From assembly GCF_030445035.2 (NCBI RefSeq), contig NC_080677.1, forward strand, positions 101,987,513-102,051,512: DNA of 64,000 nucleotides, given 5' to 3'. Each line of letters starts with the position of its first letter. The stretch's first letter is position 1. Source of the stretch: Dasypus novemcinctus. Its lineage: Eukaryota; Chordata; Mammalia; Cingulata; Dasypodidae. Below are positions 10,058 through 21,234 of the stretch, in pieces. The notes under the pieces were generated by a model. It saw only the letters and a list, made by a program, of their open reading frames with translations, ran no database searches and was not told the origin of the DNA. Position numbers and translations under genes: made by a program.

Positions 10058-10088
<31 letters not shown>
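10058..10088. repeat. (TG)n microsatellite
   Basis: About 15 uninterrupted TG units inside the 5' UTR of the HAL1-like element. Confidence 0.97.
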
Positions 10089-10091
<3 letters not shown>

Positions 10092-10329
10092 AACATAGTT
10101 TATCAGCTGCTCCTTGATGCCATGCAGTGTTTTTCTAGGCTCTGGAGTTTCAAAATAGTTTTAGACAGTTCCTGCCTGGTTAGGAGTCATTTTAGTGGAA
10201 AGACTGATTCATGGGGTTCTCTATTCTGCCATCTTCCTGGAAGTCTTTGCCTCATTTGTTTTTTAAAAAATGTAAAAAGTAAACCAAATAAACTGCTTTC
10301 CATATTAAAGATCAATGGGTTACATTATT

Positions 10330-10333
10330 ATAG
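10330..10333. repeat. target-site duplication ATAG (5' copy)
   Basis: ATAG precedes ERV copy 2 and recurs at 17531-17534 after it. It differs from the TTAC of copy 1, so the two proviruses are independent integrations rather than one duplicated segment. Confidence 0.9.
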
Positions 10334-10807
10334 TGATGTGGGCTATGGGTGGAGGGCTCTTTGTCTCTTCAGAGATAACTAAGTTGTTTGACTTGTGGGT
10401 GTGGAACAGTGGGGGGCTGCAGTTCTGCCCTTGGGGACTGGCAGCGGCTCCAGGCCCAGGAAATGTTTAACAATGCGGGGGCTATAAACTTTAAGTATTT
10501 AGGGGAAATGCAAAAACCAAATGTGCTAAAGGCTTATCTAGAATGTCTGGAGTCCATGCTAAAAGCTTACCTAAGATGTGGAAGATATATGCTAATTGAA
10601 GCCTATTGAGAACTGAAACAAAGGGACCATTTGGCCTTTCCTCTCTGTATAAAAGACGTTTGAAAATCTTGTTCAGGGCTCGGGATTCAAACTGAAAGCT
10701 CCCAAGTCCGGCCGGCCGTCAATAAACCATTTTTCCTTCTCAAAATCATTGCTGAGTCCTGGCCTCTCTATACTCAAATAATTGAACTTCTCTTAAATTC
10801 CACAACA
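10334..10807 (+). repeat. 5' LTR of ERV copy 2
   Basis: 474 bp; TATAAAAG at 10648-10655 and AATAAA at 10721-10726. The R hairpin is weakened here (CTCGGGA versus TCCCAAG, allowing one G-U-type pair). Two visible differences from the 3' LTR (AACAGT versus AACGGT; CAGTT versus CAGTC). Confidence 0.93.
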
Positions 10808-10811
10808 TTTT

Positions 10812-10829
10812 TGGCGACCCAGATGGGAC
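10812..10829 (+). other. primer binding site, variant, ERV copy 2
   Basis: TGGCGACCCAGATGGGAC. It shares its first 8 nt and the GGGAC end with the tRNA-Arg-type site of copy 1 but differs in the middle. This could be a decayed site or a match to a different Arg isoacceptor or another tRNA. I could not test which. Confidence 0.6.
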
Positions 10830-10834
10830 AATAA

Positions 10835-10933
10835 ATGAAGGCCAGAGACGGTAGCATTTTGCTGCCCCTTCCAAATCCCCGAGGAAGCCGGGAGGACTCG
10901 GGTGAACCCCAAATCTGGGCGCCCCTGGATTAA
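10835..10933 (+). CDS. 32-codon leader ORF, copy 2 (coding status doubtful)
   Basis: Same frame, length and sequence as 1797-1895 in copy 1, ending within the palindrome at 10925-10944. The AUG has A at -3. No domain or homologue recognised. The surrounding leader is also nearly identical between copies, so the identity is not specific to the frame. It may be an upstream ORF of the full-length RNA, or incidental to a conserved packaging structure. Confidence 0.25.
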   Translation: MKARDGSILLPLPNPRGSREDSGEPQIWAPLD

Positions 10934-10944
10934 ATTTAATCCAG
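10925..10944. other. 20-bp perfect palindrome in ERV leader, copy 2
   Basis: Identical to 1887-1906; candidate dimerisation element. Confidence 0.65.
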
Positions 10945-13620
10945 AAAAGATGTGGGCTCCACCAGAATCTTCCCGACAAAATCGAGGGGCAATGGAAGGT
11001 CTGAAGAGAAAGATTCTGGGAATGAAAAAGAACTCCGAACATGGAAGAAAGTAAGACTCCCCGGGTGAGCACAGTCTGGAAGGCCCTAGCTTTAATTGCT
11101 AGGAAGGGGAGGCTGATCACCTCCCGAGAGAACCCTAGTAGCCCCAGAAGGCTGGGGGGAAGCCGTTCTCTCTAGGCTTGGGAAAAGGAGGAAAACCGGG
11201 GAAAAGCCCTGGTGTTTTGGGTTTGTCTAACTGCATGTTAGAATCTGGTACTGGTCTTATATCCACTAAAGGAGTGGAGTCTCGATTTTAATAGGAAGGG
11301 CTATTTATAGGTTCAAGTCCTAATGTCCTGGAAATTGGTCTAGATTAAGGGAAACAAACTTGGTTACAGGAAAATGGATCGGCTTTTCTGGTGGAGCTTG
11401 GTCTGGGTGTAAAGTTTAAACAGTGGAAAAGTCTAGCTGAAATCTTTTGTTATGGTGCTAATTTGTGAATGAATTCGCTTTATACCAAATGTTAAGTGTT
11501 CTGAGGTTTGTGATGGCTGTGGGGGCAGCCATGGTGAAAATAAATATATAAACTTGTGGGTCAGATTAGTGACCTTTGTGCTTCTGTCTGTGTCAGCTCA
11601 AGGCTAGTGTTGGAGTTGGGTCCTTATGTAGAGTGGAATTACAGCTGAGCTGGAGCCCTCCCTTGCCATTGGCAAGGGGGTGAAATGATTCTTGGGCAAA
11701 GGCTGAGGAGTCTGGATGTTTGCGGAGTCTAGATGTTTGTGCATGCTCTGCTGTCTTGTCTCTGGTCTGGCCCTTTGCCGGGGCTTGGAGGCCATCTGTG
11801 TCCGCGCCACGCACCCAAGTTTGTTGGGGATGTCCCAGTCAGGGTGGCTGGGTCCCTGGGAGAGTTGCCAAATTTGAGTAGGTTCTGTCTGCACATTTTG
11901 GCTGAAAGCTGGAAAGGGGGGAGCGGCTTGCCCCTTTCCAGTGAGTCCACCCTTCTATTCATAAGCCGCATTCCTGTTTGTTGTGCACCCGACTGCCTGG
12001 AAGGGGGGGAAGTGAAGGAGGTGAAAAGCAGAATCAGAATAAATGCAGTAAAGTTCCCTCCTTAGGGTGTCAAAGCCAAAATACGTTTGCATTCTGCTCA
12101 GGTTCTTAGAAGGTATTGTAGTAACCTTAAGTAAGAGAATGTGTTCTGTGAAGGTAAAATTTGTCTTAAGGGTATAAATAATTATAAAAGTTTTACAAAG
12201 CATTGTTTAAGGTATTTAAGTGGCTAATTGCAGAAAGTCATTATTTAACAAAACTGAATTGATAAATAATAATAATAAAAGGCAATTTTATAACAAACTT
12301 ATTCGGCAGCCAATCTCCCCTGCCAACTTGCTTCCAAAAAAACTGTTTCTGGTATTACATGCTACTAAGTATTTAAAGTGAAGAAAAGTTCATTATTTTA
12401 ACAAACTTGTTTAGTATTAATGGCAATTATATGTTGTAAGAAGTTTGCCTGGTAACTTAGTATGTGGGATATATGGAGTGTGTTTTTATTGTTAAGGCAA
12501 CAGAAGATGATTTTGTCCTAAGATAAAATGATTGATTATTGGAAAGAGTAGAGTGTGGGACAGAACCTGAATGAATACTGAAAGTGTAGAAGGTTTGTGG
12601 AAGGGAAATTTTTATGATTAAATTGAGTAAGATCAATATACAAAGAAAATATTTTATCAATAGCTTCTTGTGCTTTAACCTCATCATATCCTCAATGTTT
12701 GAAGAAGAGTCTTACCTCTTTTAAAAGAACATTTTATGTTCTAGAAATCAAATCCTGAAAAGTAGCCTTTTATTTCAAACTAACTGCAAGAGATTTATTC
12801 TTTCACTTTAAAGGAAAAATTAAAGTAATGGTTAAGTTCATTTAATATGTTATAAGTTGAATGAAAGGTATTTAAAGGTGTTATAAAATTAATAGGTTTT
12901 AAAAAAATTAATAAAAACTGTAACTAAGAGTTAAAATCATTTATAAATGCATTTATATTATAAAACAGTGGAAAGACAATAACTGAGATTATAGCTGGGT
13001 GAATTTAGCCTGAAACTATTATTTAAGTGTAAATTCTACACTAACCTTTCCTTTGTTTATGGTTACTTCAAGCCTAACCTCACCCTTTGCCTTTGCCTAT
13101 GGTTATTTCATAATTGAGAAGAGCTAGGACATCACTGTCTCCTCTCCTGGTATTAGTAACCCTTTTTCTCATGAATTCAAGTGTAAACTAAATAAATTCC
13201 TGCCTGATAGAATAAGGTTAAATGGCCACTGGAGTTTTATTATCTCCAAAACCAAAAGGGGGGTGGAGGGGGAGAAGTCTCCTGCCTTGACGGTCAGTGT
13301 TCCTAAGAATGGCAATTCATGAGAGAAAGCAGTCTGTCTCCCTGAGGCTTCAAATAGCCTCAGTAAATATATATAAAATTAATCTTGTTGCTTATCCAAA
13401 ACTCTGCTAATTTCAAAGTAAAATATAAAGTTCTAAAACAAAATGGTGCTAAGGCATTGAGAACATTTTGGTTATTACAATCCATTAAGTAAGAAAGAAA
13501 ATTCTTGTGGTAAACTGCATGGTCATAGTGCAAATTAAGAAGAGTTTCAAAAGTCTTTGAAAAGTTTAAAGTAACTAAAGTCATGTTGTTGTGTCAAACT
13601 ATTCATGTCTGCCTATTTGC

Positions 13621-13870
13621 TCAAATTGTTGAGGTTAAATATGCAGTTATATAAGTAATATGTATTTCTGGACCCCTAATTAATTAAGCTAAACAGTATA
13701 TAAAATAATGCAAATTACAAGTAATATCAATGAGTTGTGTTTGTGTCTAACTCTTTGTGTCTGCCCATTTTTTAAAAAAATGCTCAATGTATGCCTTCAT
13801 ACATCAGGATAATATCAAATTAACAAATAAAAATTCTTAAAAGAGGTCTATTCAAATTGTTAAAAATTAA
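13621..13870 (+). repeat. copy-2-specific interior segment with terminal direct repeats
   Basis: TCAAATTGTT followed shortly by AAATATGCAGTTATAT occurs at both 13621 and 13852. In copy 1 only one such unit is present (about 4560-4590). The intervening 230 bp is therefore either lost from copy 1 by repeat-mediated (template-switch) deletion or gained by copy 2. Confidence 0.7.
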
Positions 13871-14310
13871 ATATGCAGTTATATTTATAAATATTCTTAA
13901 AGCCCAAATTGAACTAAGCAGGATGAAAAAGTCATAGAAATCTGATTATGGAAACAATTGGGAAAGGGCCTCCTCTTTGCAAGAGCTTTTAAGGCAAGAC
14001 TAGGTGTGGTAGATTAAACCTATCTACTAGGCTAGGGAATTAAGAATCAGTTTGCCTGGTAATTTCCCAGTTTAAACCTTTGTCAGCCATAAATTGCAAA
14101 AAAAAAAACAAAAAACACAAAGATTAGGTTAATTTTCACGTAAGAAAAATGTTGATGTAACCTGGCGGCCTGCTGCCTCAGTCTCCCACTCCCGGGTTGG
14201 ACAGCAGTGGAGGAGACCAGTTTAGGCCAGTCCTATGGGCAGTGGAAGGATGCCCAAGAAGGAGCTAACTAAGTCGGTGCCATTTCAGCACTAAATTCTA
14301 TTCCTTATTT

Positions 14311-14568
14311 GAAAAAGGGGGGAGCAGGTAAAAACTAAAATGGTTGGAATGTGATAGAGGAAGCAGTTAAATCAAACTTTTGCGTGGGAAAGTTAAATCT
14401 CAGATAAGCTGTAACTTCTGAAGTATCCAATCTATGGAAAAACAGGAAGAGCTTGCATGCTAGGCTTAGGAGTATAAATTGTGTCATTTTTCTTTGTTCG
14501 TGGCACCAGCCATATCTGGCTCTGCACCCCTTCTTGCAAGATTGAGAATAAATTATTTTCTTCTCCAC
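14311..14568 (+). repeat. LTR-like segment inside ERV interior, copy 2
   Basis: Counterpart of 5024-5282: purine run 14311-14328, TATAAA 14473-14478, AATAAA 14547-14552, CCACA end at 14568. Confidence 0.4.
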
Positions 14569-16576
14569 AATCTGGTGAGCCTTAATTCTTCCAGAAGATT
14601 TCTTTCCAACGAAATAAAGGTAATTAGTGGCTCTATTAACAAATATCAGTAAGTAAAGGAAAGTCCATAAAAACTATGGCGAGATCTTTCCTGGGTTATG
14701 ATTTAAAAAAAAATTAAGTAATTGTGTAATGTGTTTTAAAACCTGGTAGTCAGTTATGCTTTTAAATTAATAATTTTCATAACTTAAAGAAAAGAAGTTT
14801 TTAGCTTCCTGTAAGGGAAAAAGAGAACATTCCTTGCATAAACTATTATGGTTTCAATTTTATTTAACTTGAGTGTAATCTCCCATAGTTAATTTATAAA
14901 CTAAATTAACATTATGTACGAAATCTTTAGTGAGTGAAATTAGGCTGAAGGAAAAAGATTGTAGATATGCTCTCTTAAATAAAGAGTAAATTTCTTTCAT
15001 TGGTAATTGTAATTTAGTAAGTTTATTTAAACATGAGGTGTCTAGTCAATGCGGTTATAGTCAATTATAAAGAGTTTGTAAAACATCTTCCAAACTGAAA
15101 ATGTTTAAATAGTTCTAGTTGTAGAAGTCATTGTTAACTAAAGAAACTTAGATTGGTATTGGTAGCAGAAACAACTTCATGATAATAAACCTGTCTGAAG
15201 GCCACTGCAAAATACACATTTAAGTAAATGGTAATAAAAAGTTGTCTTGATTCTATTGGAAATATTCTGTTTTCATTCTAACAATGAAAAATAATATTTT
15301 TCCTCTATTACTAAAGTAAAGTACCTACTGTTATCTTCATAGTAAAATTGTGTAAGTAAATAGTCATTTGATATATGTATTGCGTTAAGTTGTTTAAAAT
15401 ATATATAAAACAAGGAATAAACTTTAACATTGTCAAACTCTTGTGCATTCGAACCAGGCCTTGTATACATTACAGGTGGCCTCTCCATGTGAGTTATTGG
15501 CTAGGCTGGTCACTGACCCCTCAATTAAAAATATGTGCTATATCAGTCTCTGGTTCTGCTCCTGAAGTTGATGGAAACTATATTGCAGTTTCAAGCTCCT
15601 GCAGCCAATAACGACTCGGTACAGCCAAGTGTACAATGGATATCGCCTCCAGACTGGCACTGTTCCATGGTGCCAGAGAGCACTATGCACCAGGCTAGTA
15701 GAATACTGGAAAATCTCTCTAAGATGAAGGATGCTGCAACTTGCTCACTGCGTTGAAGAACATGCTAAGTGGAGCCATGATACCAGGATACTGTAAGTAA
15801 AACTTAAACACAATTGGCATTATGGCCTGCTCTCATGGAGAGATAACATGTAAGGTATTACAAACCTGAAACTCAAAACTAATAATTGCAACTCTGAATC
15901 CTTATGCATTAAGTAATACATTAGTTAATATTAAGTGCTGTACTTTTATCCTATACTAAATATATGCCTAATAATTGTAATGTTATCTTTTCTATTTTGG
16001 ATCAAGTGCAGAAGTATATTAGACATGTTAAATCCCTGGTAAAATCATTTTCTAAACAGTTAATAACATGTCTATAGAATAAGGTGGCAGTCTCAGCCAG
16101 TCTCAGTCAACTTCTATATTCTGCTGTACTCTGCTGTGTAGCAAAAGTGAGGCTTGCTTGCTGATGGTGAGTCACCTATTGAACAAGTCAAAATTGCTAG
16201 AAATTGTACAATGAAAACCAAGGTGTAAAAATCTTTATTCTGTAGTTCTGATCACTCCCACAGGTGAAAACTAAGAGTATTTCCAAATTAGTGTTATAAT
16301 CCTGAGTGAAGCCAGTTGCCCAAGGAGTGCCAGTTCACCAGGAGCATCTGACAGAGCGAATGAGTGTCAATCATTGAACAGCTTGGAATGTGTCTTCAGA
16401 CAAAGCTAAGTGTCTGTTGCAATTTCTCTCTAAAGATGGATAACTTAAAAAAAATGTATATATGCTGTTCCCACCAGCTTTTAAGGAATGCCATCTTTAT
16501 AGGCACCTAACCTTGTCTACCTCTGTAATCCAATGTGTCCTCTTTTAAAAACAGGTATTCCAAATTTTTAATTAAG

Positions 16577-16590
16577 TTTGTTTCTTTCAG
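16577..16590 (+). promoter_or_regulatory. splice acceptor, ERV copy 2
   Basis: TTTGTTTCTTTCAG ending 16590, identical to the acceptor in copy 1. Confidence 0.5.
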
Positions 16591-17056
16591 AGTGAACATC
16601 TTATTAACCATATGAAAACTTCATCCAACTTCGTACAGAATGCCAGATCCATCTTCCTCCAGTTAGAATAAATTAAAGAGTTTTTACACCTTATTAGGCA
16701 ATGACTACAGCCCATGGCCAGCAGGAAGCAGTTACAGAAAAGAGATCGTCTCCCTTCAGCACCCCTTTTAAATTAAAGGTGTAAACTCTTTAAGAGTAAA
16801 ATAAAAGTAATAGATGGATCTGGAACCTGACTGGAAATCCACGTGAGTGCCAGTGGCAGCAGAATAACTGCAGGAGGCCCCTGCCCAAGATTCTGCTGTC
16901 CAGAATGAAAAGTTCTAAACTTCTAAAAGCAGTCCTGGATGCTGTACTAAAGACTGATAAATAATCAATCAAGACAACAAACAGCCATCCACCTCATAGC
17001 TCCAACAATAATTATGCCAAAGCTTATCAAGTTAAACTTTGGCAGAAAGGGGGGAA

Positions 17057-17530
17057 TGATGTGGGCTATGGGTGGAGGGCTCTTTGTCTCTTCAGAGATA
17101 ACTAAGTTGTTTGACTTGTGGGTGTGGAACGGTGGGGGGCTGCAGTCCTGCCCTTGGGGACTGGCAGCGGCTCCAGGCCCAGGAAATGTTTAACAATGCG
17201 GGGGCTATAAACTTTAAGTATTTAGGGGAAATGCAAAAACCAAATGTGCTAAAGGCTTATCTAGAATGTCTGGAGTCCATGCTAAAAGCTTACCTAAGAT
17301 GTGGAAGATATATGCTAATTGAAGCCTATTGAGAACTGAAACAAAGGGACCATTTGGCCTTTCCTCTCTGTATAAAAGACGTTTGAAAATCTTGTTCAGG
17401 GCTCGGGATTCAAACTGAAAGCTCCCAAGTCCGGCCGGCCGTCAATAAACCATTTTTCCTTCTCAAAATCATTGCTGAGTCCTGGCCTCTCTATACTCAA
17501 ATAATTGAACTTCTCTTAAATTCCACAACA
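17057..17530 (+). repeat. 3' LTR of ERV copy 2
   Basis: 474 bp with TATAAAAG at 17371-17378 and AATAAA at 17444-17449. Preceded by the PPT and followed by ATAG (17531-17534). Confidence 0.93.
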
Positions 17531-17534
17531 ATAG

Positions 17535-17980
17535 GACTTACTTTTGGGAGGCAAGTTGGTTTATTATACTAAATGGTTTCCAGTTTCAAAAGAGGTTTCA
17601 TTTGTGCAAAGAGCAGGAGCATAGCAGAGCCATTTCTTCCGTGAAACAGCTGCATAAGAAAAGTTAGGAAACTGTTAGGTTATATTCAGTTTACTAACCA
17701 ATGCTGGTAATCTGTAAGTTTTAAGTTGCATGTTCAAGAGTAATGATAGATTTGTACTGCCTCTGAGGAATTTTTTTAATGGAGAAGAACATCTCCAGAA
17801 TACAATAAGAACTATAGATTGGCTCTACCCATGCAGGCCCAAGAATAGTTTGGGATTTTGATTAAGTTTTGCAGATTTAATGAAGTGTTTCAGAAATTAC
17901 AGAAATAGTAGTACTGATGCCTTTAGAATGCATCCTCAATGGCAGCTGTTTGAGTATAAGGCAGCTGTTTTATACTCTGA
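17535..17980. other. no recognised feature
   Basis: Intermediate-composition DNA with no frame, repeat or motif I can name. It is the original genomic flank of ERV copy 2. Confidence 0.5.
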
Positions 17981-17984
17981 TTGC

Positions 17985-19598
17985 TCATTGTATTCAGCTG
18001 GGAGAGTTTGCAAAAACCAATACCTAGGTTTGGTTTCTGGCATGACAGTGTGAGGATCGCTACGAACAATCTCCCTAGTACAACTGATGAAAATGAATTT
18101 TAAGAACCAACCATTTAAAGTCCTTCAAAATTCTCCAAGAATATACAGCAAATGAAAAACTTTTATTCAAGAAAATCTAACAAAACTGTAAGAACAATAA
18201 GAGTCCATGGTATTTGAGATAAGAGTCACTCACTCACTGCCTGCTTCCAGCTCAGTGATATTAAAATTCCACTCTATGCTATAGCAGCCAAGAGCAAAGG
18301 GCTCCCTGCTTCCTCAGTTCCCAGTCAGATTGCTGTCTTTTGGGAAAGGACAAGATGTCATCATTTCTCATCCTGATCCCTGCTACCTATTACTGAGGCT
18401 AAGTTCCGAGCAAATACAATGAAGAAGTGGGGCACACTTTTCCAAAGAAACTCTCTTATGGTATAGAGTCCCTATTTTAAGCTCACAGCTGCTGAGAATA
18501 CTAGGATCCCAATTCCCCTTTTCCTGGCTGTTGGAGAGGCAGACCCAAGAATCTGAGGTTCCTGTCCTGCATCCACTAAGCATAAATGATACTGCCACTT
18601 AAAAAGAAGCTTGCCATTGTCTCCAGCCCTACAGATTTTGCCCAGGAAATGGGGATGGGAGAGGAACAACCATAAAATAGCTCCTAATCTCTTCACAAAG
18701 GAACCAATTTCAACTTTAATACTGAGTGGAGAAATTTAAGCAAGGGCACTGTCAAAGACAGTGGAAGTTGTAGTCAAAGAAAATTGGGAGGAGATTGGTA
18801 GCTTCAATGGAGATATAGGCTATTCTGTAAGCCAACAAGTTTGGCAGAGACCACTGCAGAAAGACACAAAGGAGAAGGCCATCTGACCTAACTGTGGGAA
18901 ATATCCCTTCAATGGAGCACAGCTTTGATTGGATCAATCCGTGGAGAAATTTATACCCTATGGTCTTACTGAAAATATAGCAGTCATCTGGAATTATTGG
19001 AGCTTAACATCTGGGTGTGGTCAGGAAAAGAGATAATCAAAGGAAGCCTTACAAAATCCACTGTATTCCCAAAGTGACTTTGGGCATACCCAAAGATGCA
19101 TCCAGTAAAGAAAAACATCAGAGACTTAACATGGTAGTAATATATATTTAACTAAAACAATCCAGTCAGTTTTAAATAGACAAGGAAACAACCAAAAAAT
19201 AAGATTAATATTTCCCCTCACCCCACCATTCAGGAGGTTGGGTATTTTCCTGAGTTACTGCGATGTATTTTCTAATATATGCAGTACAAAACAAAATGCT
19301 ATTTGACACACAAAGAAACAGGAAAGTATGATCCTGCACTAGGAAGAAAAAATCCAGCAACTGAAACTGTCTCTGAGAAACATTAGATGTTGGATTTAAC
19401 AGACAGACCACAAAATAGCTATGATAAGTATAGTCAAAGAAGTAAAAGAAACAATGACTAAAGAAATAAAGGAAGGTATGAGGGCAATGTTGAATCAAAT
19501 GGGAAATATCAATAAATATGTAGAAATTATACAAAGAATCGAATCAAAATACAGGAATTAAAAACAATAATGGAAATGAAATAGTCACTAGATGGCCT
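17985..19598 (+). mobile_element. old L1, 5' UTR and start of ORF1 (truncated)
   Basis: The last 250 bp (about 19390-19598) read on the plus strand like the N-terminal, lysine/glutamate-rich coiled-coil part of L1M-type ORF1 (AAAGAAATAAAGGAAGGTAT and flanking text). The preceding 1.3 kb is consistent with an L1M 5' UTR. It is broken by stops and ends where a MaLR LTR begins. Confidence 0.5.
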
Positions 19599-19601
19599 CT
19601 G

Positions 19602-20050
19602 TGATAGGTGAATTGTGTCCTCCAAAAATATATGTTGAAGTCCTAATTCCCATTACCTTAGAATGTGAACTTATTTGCAAATAAGGTGATTACAAGTAGA
19701 ATCAATTAAAATGAGGTCATATTGGATTAAGATGGGACCTTAATCCAATATAAATGGTGCTAGGGAGGGAAATACAGACAAACACAGAGAGAAAAGATGA
19801 CCATGTGATGATAGAATCAGAGATTGTGTTATACCACAAACCAAGAAATCCTAAGAATTTTCAGCCACTCCTAGATGACAGGAAAGAGGCATGGCAGAGA
19901 CTCTTCCCTACAAATTTCAGAAGGCACATAGTTGTTCTGACAACTTCTTTTTAGACTTCTAGGCTCCAGAACAGTGAAACAAAAATAGTTCTGTTGTTTT
20001 AGGCAACACTATTGGTACTTTTTTACAACAGTCCTAGGAAAATAAGACAG
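19602..20050 (+). mobile_element. MaLR LTR (MSTA/MLT1 type)
   Basis: Shows the classic order of these LTRs: TGAATTGTGTCC-like start, GAGGTCATATTGGATTAAG, CACAGAGAGAAAAGATGACCATGTGA, CTTCTAGGCTCCAGAAC, TTCTGTTGTTTTAGGCAAC, then a CCTAGGAAAATAAGACA end. ERVL-related class; non-coding. Confidence 0.8.
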
Positions 20051-20054
20051 GGTC

Positions 20055-20600
20055 AGAAGTAGATTTGAACTAGCAGAAGAAAGAATTAGTGCATAGGAAG
20101 ATGGATCAATAAAGATTATGCAATCTGAAGATGCAATAATTTTGTCCAATATTGCTTTTATGATAGAATAAGCCTCATAAAATACATTGAGAAGTGCTCC
20201 CTCTTCCATTTTGGAAAGGGATTGTGAAGAATTCATGTTCATTCTTCTTTAAATGATGACTAGAATTCACCAGTGAAACCATCTGGGCTTGAGCTTTTCT
20301 TGCTGGAAAATTTTTTGATTACAAATTCTATCACTTCCCTTTTCAAAGGTTTAGTCAGAATGTCTATTTATTAGTTGATTTTGGTAGTTTGCATTTTTCT
20401 GGGAATGAATCTGTTTCATTCAAGTTATCTAATATATTGGCATGCAACTGTTCATAGTATTCCTTTAGAATCCTTTTATTTCTGTGAGATCCATAGTAAT
20501 GTCTCCTTTTTTCATTTCTGATTCTTGTAACATGAGTCTTCTTTCTTTTTTTCTTGGCTAATGTAGGTAAATTTTGCCAATTTTGTTTTATAGCATACTT
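20055..20600 (-). mobile_element. L1 ORF2 fragment (reverse transcriptase region)
   Basis: The antisense text around 20230-20400 corresponds to the L1 ORF2 stretch encoding GEFYQ-type RT fingers. The segment TTCACCAGTGAAACCATCTGG is a familiar antisense signature. It is heavily mutated with stops. It is truncated at both ends. Confidence 0.7.
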
Positions 20601-21234
20601 ATCCCCATGGGTAAAATTCCTGAGCCACGGCTCTAAGGAGAGTGGTATGCTTCTTTCTGAGTGACAGTTGTGTTTTTGTAGTTTAATACTTAGTGATATG
20701 AGGTGGGGTGTGGTCAGCAGCCTGAGATCTTCTTGTCTTGTTTCTCCTATTGTGGAACCACCATCTTAGGAACTGGGGCAAAGATATCAGGACTCCTGCA
20801 TTTTCAGTTGTGCCTCACTGAATGTAGAGCCTTTATTCTATGAGTGGGAATTGAGAAGAAAGCCCTCACCTTACAACTGCACTCACTCAGAACTTAGCTT
20901 CAGCAACAGGTAGCTGGGGTCATGACAAGATATACTGATGTTCTGCTCTTCTTGGGCAGAAAGCTCTTAAACTGTGAACTAAGGGAAGAGGGAGCCCTTG
21001 TTTTTCTTTGAAACACTCTATAGTAGGGTTTCTGCCCTCCTGAGTGGGAGGGAAGGGACAATCTTGTTACAAATACCATAGACTCTTGCTTTTCTTTCAA
21101 ATTTTTGTAGATTTTCTTGCATAGATGTTTCTTTTTTTTTTTTTTTTTTCTCACTTTGTACCATTTTCTGAGCCTTTAAATGGTTGGTTTTTAAAATACT
21201 TTTCACCAGCTTCACTGTGGAGTAAATCCTCAGT
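20601..21234. other. unassigned, possibly L1 5' UTR on minus strand
   Basis: Mixed sequence with a T-run of 19 at about 21131-21149. The stretch with ACCACCATCTTAGGAAC could be an antisense L1 5' UTR, but I cannot confirm it. Confidence 0.3.

Larger units (their letters stand above)
8241..10255 (-). mobile_element. HAL1-like LINE with ORF1 remnant and 5' UTR
   Basis: On the minus strand it starts near 10255 with a GGAAGATGGC-type 5' end typical of L1/HAL1 elements. It runs through a 5' UTR (about 9300-10250) and an ORF1 remnant (about 8272-9250). ERV copy 1 is inserted just after the end of ORF1, and the element resumes at 1300 downward. The sequence after ORF1 shows no ORF2 start, so HAL1 is preferred over L1. 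Confidence 0.65.
10334..17530 (+). mobile_element. ERV copy 2: full-length non-autonomous class I-like provirus
   Basis: 7,197 bp, same family, order and orientation as copy 1: LTR 10334-10807, primer site 10812-10829, interior 10808-17056, PPT 17043-17056, LTR 17057-17530, ATAG duplications. The interior is collinear with copy 1 but longer by about 250 bp, mainly through a segment at about 13631-13860. Like copy 1 it has no recognisable retroviral gene. Its LTRs differ from those of copy 1 at roughly 5 percent of positions, including a 12-bp indel (about 10521-10532). The two LTRs of this copy differ from each other at only two visible positions. So it descends from a different source lineage but also inserted recently. 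Confidence 0.92.

Noticed and set aside
1301..17530. Two ERVs as a single tandem segmental duplication
   Set aside because: Different perfect target duplications (TTAC, ATAG), about 5 percent LTR divergence and distinct indels show independent insertions.
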